64,000 bases of DNA from Saprospiraceae bacterium (GTDB lineage: Bacteria; Bacteroidota; Bacteroidia; Chitinophagales; Saprospiraceae). Of the stretch, positions 60,213 through 64,000 are shown piece by piece. Location of the stretch: NCBI GenBank assembly GCA_022448945.1, contig JAKVCV010000013.1:156911-220910 (forward strand), written 5' to 3'. Under the pieces are notes generated by a model, which did no database searches, was not told the DNA's origin, and was given only the letters and a program-made list of their open reading frames with translations. The translations under genes and the position numbers were made by a program. Positions within the stretch are counted from its first letter, which is position 1; every line of letters begins with the position of its first letter.

Positions 60213-61421
60213 TTACGATTCATCCAAAGGTTTTCCCAATTCATCAAGCTTTTTCCATTTTCTGTTTCCCATGAAGATCAGAAAAAACCAACCTATAATA
60301 GGAATAAAATAAAAAATTGTGATAGGATTTCTAAATAAAAGTCGAAGCATTGTCCCCCAGCCGGTTTTTATTTCTATAGTTTCCTGAGTTTTGTATTTTC
60401 GTTCTTTTATCCATTGACGATCAAATTCATGAAAAATGAAAGGCCAGAAGATTGGGAGATTATAAGGAAAATATTTCCGGTTTTTCCAGATTACACTAAA
60501 GAATTCTTTAATTTGATAAGGCGCCTTGCCATATTGTTCAACAGCATTATTAAGATCATCCTGCATAGAATCTTTGATCTTGTCTCTTATAGCATTTATT
60601 TCTTCGTCTGTTAATGCTTCATATGGTTTATCTGTCCATTTATATGGGCTTAGTCTTGTACCTTTAATAAAGTGCATTTTTGCAGGAAATGCCATATAAA
60701 AGGCAAAGGGAAAAATTAGTGCTAATGTGGGAATGCCTAAAGACATAAAAGGAACACCAATTTTATTAAATTGTTTGTTTACCCAATCATTGCTGTATAC
60801 GTAAGGTATTGTATATTCAGCATTTACGGTGGCATAAGGTAAGATATCGGTTTTGTGTTTTAAGCTCATTTTGACAAATGATGTTGCAAAACGTTGTAAC
60901 TTATATCTGTTATTAAAACCTTTGCCGATTCCGGGAACACCTTCCGGATAGATTAGCAGATGACCTTTGGGGTAATGCATCATTGTTTCAAAGTTTAGAA
61001 ATGTCGCATCTACACCTCCAGCAACTTTCCAGGCACCTTTCATATAAAAAGGATGCATTGCAGGTATTCCTGAAAGTCCGGGAGCAATAATTGCCCTGAA
61101 AGTTTTATCTTCTGCATAATCAAAATGCTTTTGCATACCACAACCAAAAATCATTGCATCCCACGGAAAAGACATGCCAGAATGATTACTCGCCAAAATG
61201 ATTGGATGGTCCGGATCGTTACGTTCCGGCAATTCATCAAAACCTATAAAAACAGGCCTAAAGTAGGTCTCTGAAATAATATTTAAGATTGAATTGTTGA
61301 CCTGACGCACAAAATTAGGATCAAAATCATCATAAATAGATTTATTTCCTTCTATTTCTTCCAGGCTGATCGCTTTTCTTTTTGTTACCGCTAAATTTTT
61401 CGAAAGCTCTTTTTCGTGCAT
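60213..61421 (-). CDS. PlsC-type 1-acyl-glycerol-3-phosphate acyltransferase family protein
   Basis: ILASNHSGMSFPWDAMIFG (NHxxxxD variant), LLIYPEGVPGIGKGF. Confidence 0.82.
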   Translation of the reverse strand: MHEKELSKNLAVTKRKAISLEEIEGNKSIYDDFDPNFVRQVNNSILNIISETYFRPVFIGFDELPERNDPDHPIILASNHSGMSFPWDAMIFGCGMQKHFDYAEDKTFRAIIAPGLSGIPAMHPFYMKGAWKVAGGVDATFLNFETMMHYPKGHLLIYPEGVPGIGKGFNNRYKLQRFATSFVKMSLKHKTDILPYATVNAEYTIPYVYSNDWVNKQFNKIGVPFMSLGIPTLALIFPFAFYMAFPAKMHFIKGTRLSPYKWTDKPYEALTDEEINAIRDKIKDSMQDDLNNAVEQYGKAPYQIKEFFSVIWKNRKYFPYNLPIFWPFIFHEFDRQWIKERKYKTQETIEIKTGWGTMLRLLFRNPITIFYFIPIIGWFFLIFMGNRKWKKLDELGKPLDES

Positions 61422-61607
61422 TGATTATATGATTTTCTTTGATTTGGATGCTGCAAAGTTATTAATCTTTGCATTAAAGTCTATGTTTTTATTACAATAA
61501 TTACTTTCTAACTTAAGTATCTTTTTAGATCCTAATTAAGGAACTTTTTTTACTTGTAAAAAGTTATTTGTTAGTATTCGGTTTTTTGGTATTTATTTAG
61601 ATTAAAA

Positions 61608-61639
61608 TTTGTTAATACTAAAAGACTAACTTATATTTG
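61608..61639 (+). promoter_or_regulatory. Bacteroidota-type promoter for the tRNA operon
   Basis: TTTG (61608-61611), 20-nt spacer, TATATTTG (61632-61639). Confidence 0.7.
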
Positions 61640-61675
61640 CACCGCACTTGAAAGAAGTGTATAGTTAAAAAAAAT

Positions 61676-61748
61676 GCGAAAATAGCTCAGTTGGTAGAGC
61701 ACAACCTTGCCAAGGTTGGGGTCGCGAGTTCGAGTCTCGTTTTTCGCT
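61676..61748 (+). tRNA. tRNA-Gly, anticodon GCC
   Basis: GCGAAAA/TTTTCGC acceptor, GCTC/GAGC D-arm, CAACC TTGCCAA GGTTG anticodon arm, GCGAG TTCGAGT CTCGT T-arm. Confidence 0.96.
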
Positions 61749-61795
61749 CTGAAAGGTTGAATTTCCACCCTTCTTTTGCTTATCTAAGCAATGTT

Positions 61796-61880
61796 GCCCG
61801 GATGGTGGAACTGGTAGACACGCAGGACTTAAAATCCTGTTCCCGTTGAGGGAGTGCGGGTTCGATTCCCGCTCCGGGCA
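61796..61880 (+). tRNA. tRNA-Leu, anticodon UAA
   Basis: GCCCGGA/TCCGGGC acceptor, CAGGA CTTAAAA TCCTG anticodon arm, long variable arm, GCGGG TTCGATT CCCGC T-arm. Confidence 0.96.
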
Positions 61881-61881
61881 C

Positions 61882-61919
61882 AAAAAAGGGAGACTTTCGT
61901 AAGATTGTCTCCTTTTTTT
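61882..61919 (+). terminator. Rho-independent terminator of the tRNA operon
   Basis: AAAAAAGGGAGAC...GTCTCCTTTTTTT. Confidence 0.88.
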
Positions 61920-62018
61920 CTTTACATCTTCGTTATGTTTTTTATATTTGGTTAATAAACAAGTTTTTATCTAATTGTATTTTCATTATTTTTTTAATTA
62001 TTGCAAAACACACAAAAA

Positions 62019-62390
62019 ATGAAAACTTTACAAAAACCAAAAATTTGGCTTATAATAGCTGCTGTACTTCATACAGGTCCTGGTGTTATTATCCCCCATA
62101 TGGAAATGGGAGGAGGTACTGAAAACCTTGCCTTAATTCTTTACTTTTTATGTGTGACCGTTTATCTGTTATATGTTGCATTTATGACAGAAGGGCAAAA
62201 TCAAGCAAGATTGTCAGTTGTTCTTTGTGCACCTGTTATTCTGTTTTTTATTATTGGAGCAGTGATGAAATTAGAGATGTTAGGAATGCCAGTAGCTCCA
62301 TTTCCAGAAGCGCTATTCCCTTTAATCGTATGGTCATTGCCCGTAATAACTGGTATTTTAAATTGGAATGCTGAAGCAGAAAGTGTTTAG
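62019..62390 (+). CDS. Small multi-TM hypothetical protein; ATG 62019 preferred over TTG 62001
   Basis: Hydrophobic helices; start MKTLQKPKIWLIIAAVLH. Confidence 0.65.
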   Translation: MKTLQKPKIWLIIAAVLHTGPGVIIPHMEMGGGTENLALILYFLCVTVYLLYVAFMTEGQNQARLSVVLCAPVILFFIIGAVMKLEMLGMPVAPFPEALFPLIVWSLPVITGILNWNAEAESV

Positions 62391-62475
62391 GAGTACGATG
62401 CTTTTTCAGCTTAGTAGTTCAATCCTTACAATAGGATGAAATTATAATAGACTGTATACATATTTACTCAACGCA

Positions 62476-63576
62476 TTAATAATCATTTATTAATATCCGT
62501 TGACTAATAACAGTTTCCTGACCTGAAATTGTCAGGATATATACCCCCTTATTCAATAGTGTTAAGTCAATTTCATGTCTTGAAGTATGATCAAGGGAGC
62601 CTTGAAGGACCATTTTCCCTAGTCGATCAATTATTTTAAAATGTTCAAAATTATGATCTTCTGATAAAGAAAGATCAAATTTCCCCTGGGATGGATTGGG
62701 GAAAACAGAAAAATTATACTTTTTAGATATAGCTGAAACATATTTTATTGCCGTAACAGTCGACAATCCATCAATATCAGTTTGTTTGATCCTGTAGTAA
62801 GTACCTGAACGAAAAGGTGATTGGTCAATAAAACTATATGAATTATTAGGGCTGTTATTTCTTTTAGCGTGGACTGTATCTACTTTTACCCAATCCATAG
62901 CTTCTGTAGAACGTTCAATGGTGAAGTAATCATTATTCATGTCTGTGTTGGATGACCATTCTAATAAAACGGATTGTCCATGCTTTTTCGCATCGAAATC
63001 TAAGTTGTTAATTGGAAGAAAAACAATACAATCCATAGGTCCACCAATTGGACATAAAAAAGGCGCACGACCATTTTTTGCCAGGCCAATAGTATTTGGG
63101 CCCCATGCAAAGTTAAAACCATCTATATATATATTTGTTGAATTACAAAAATCACCAGATAATCCTGGAATGGCACTCCAGGTTACAAAACAGCTGTTGG
63201 TTGATATGGCATAAATTTCAGCATTACAAGATGGGTTGCCTATATATTCTAAGGACTCAAAGTCATTAAATGTTAGCGATCCAACTACTCCAATCGAAGA
63301 ACCTGCAGTAATAATAACTTTTGCACCAGTTGAAACAATAATGGATCCCTGAAAGGTATATTGACCACATATAAAAAGTTCACCACCAGGATTGACCGTA
63401 ACGGAGCCACTAAAATCTCCAAGCACACAGCCTCTTTCACCACTATTAATTACATTATTAGGTGCAGCTGTAGGCCCTATAATACTTTTGTCACAGGCTT
63501 TTATTTTCGAAAAAGTAAAATTTAAAATAAATACAATGAATAGTAGGATACCTCGTTTTGTGTAGTTTAGATGCAT
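62476..63576 (-). CDS. Secreted protein with T9SS C-terminal sorting domain
   Basis: Fibronectin-like VLLEWSSNTDMNNDYFTIERSTEAMDWVKV...TYYRIKQTDIDGLSTVTAIKYV then FSVFPNPSQGKFDLSL...LNKGVYILTISGQETVISQRILINDY. Confidence 0.88.
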   Translation of the reverse strand: MHLNYTKRGILLFIVFILNFTFSKIKACDKSIIGPTAAPNNVINSGERGCVLGDFSGSVTVNPGGELFICGQYTFQGSIIVSTGAKVIITAGSSIGVVGSLTFNDFESLEYIGNPSCNAEIYAISTNSCFVTWSAIPGLSGDFCNSTNIYIDGFNFAWGPNTIGLAKNGRAPFLCPIGGPMDCIVFLPINNLDFDAKKHGQSVLLEWSSNTDMNNDYFTIERSTEAMDWVKVDTVHAKRNNSPNNSYSFIDQSPFRSGTYYRIKQTDIDGLSTVTAIKYVSAISKKYNFSVFPNPSQGKFDLSLSEDHNFEHFKIIDRLGKMVLQGSLDHTSRHEIDLTLLNKGVYILTISGQETVISQRILINDY

Positions 63577-63814
63577 GTTTGACTTTTTTATCCCTTTGAA
63601 AGAGCGGTTAATAAAGCTTGGGTTATTTCAACATCAACTTACAATATTTAGAAAAACCAATATAAATAAAGGTTTTTCAGAAATCGAGTATGTTATTTAA
63701 TCTAGGGGCGATTAGATATTAAGTACAACAATGATTTTTTAAAAAGAGTTCATGATTACGCAAATAGAAAGCATAATAATTAAACATAATTAATATTCAT
63801 ATATTATTTTTAAT

Positions 63815-63850
63815 AAAAAAAAGGAGACGATCTTTCGAAAGTCTCCCTTA
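63815..63850 (-). terminator. Rho-independent terminator for the right-edge minus-strand gene
   Basis: Minus strand GGGAGACTTTCGAAAGATCGTCTCCTTTTTTTT. Confidence 0.82.
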
Positions 63851-63886
63851 ATTGTGTGTTCTAAAGATATGATTTATTGCATTCCC

Positions 63887-64000
63887 TTATTCTTTAATAA
63901 CGGGAAATACAAGTCTATCATTTTTAGTTTGTATGCTCAGTAAATACACGCCACTTGGATAGGGCATAGGTACTTGAACAGATTTCTGATCTTTGTACAT
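63887..64000 (-). CDS. C-terminal end of a T9SS sorting-domain protein, running off right edge
   Basis: Reverse-strand ...MYKDQKSVQVPMPYPSGVYLLSIQTKNDRLVFPVIKE*, typical T9SS CTD terminus. Confidence 0.75.
   Translation of the reverse strand: MYKDQKSVQVPMPYPSGVYLLSIQTKNDRLVFPVIKE

Noticed and set aside
61665-61883. 72-aa minus-strand ORF (MCPERESNPHSLNGNRILSPAC...)
   Set aside because: It is the antisense translation of the two tRNA genes, a well-known spurious ORF type
1-64000. Search for transposases, integrases, phage genes, restriction-modification, toxin-antitoxin or other defence cassettes
   Set aside because: No recognisable motifs found on either strand in the ORFs or intergenic regions

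Overview
AT-rich chromosomal window from a Bacteroidota bacterium, probably Saprospiria/Chitinophagia-like. The lineage call is an inference from many C-terminal type IX secretion (T9SS) sorting domains and TTTG-N20-TAnnTTTG promoters. About 40 convincing protein genes are present: a partial sodium:solute symporter at the left edge, an SDR + two tandem acyl-CoA dehydrogenases + TlpA-like thioredoxin cluster, three S8 subtilases, two LVIVD-repeat lipoproteins, secreted esterase/lipase proteins, glycosyltransferases, a Kv-type channel, PrmA, a YadA-head/S74-chaperone adhesin-like protein, a NUC1 nuclease, a BatA-like protein, an M19 dipeptidase, Fbp, a cyclase-family hydrolase and a PlsC-type acyltransferase. 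RNA genes seen directly are tRNA-Gly(GCC), tRNA-Leu(UAA) and a probable small SRP (4.5S) RNA. I found no CRISPR array, transposase, prophage or recognisable anti-phage system. The most interesting points are: a 1201-aa outer-membrane protein whose signal peptide lies upstream of any canonical start (possible AUA start); a decayed OmpA-like pseudogene missed by the ORF track; an uncharacterised 1680-aa exported repeat-like protein; two nearly identical terminator elements about 2 kb apart in opposite orientation; an orphan MoxR-type ATPase and an orphan Fe-S membrane protein; and well-formed Bacteroidota promoters in front of the SRP RNA and the tRNA pair. All homology calls come from reading motifs by eye; no database search was run.
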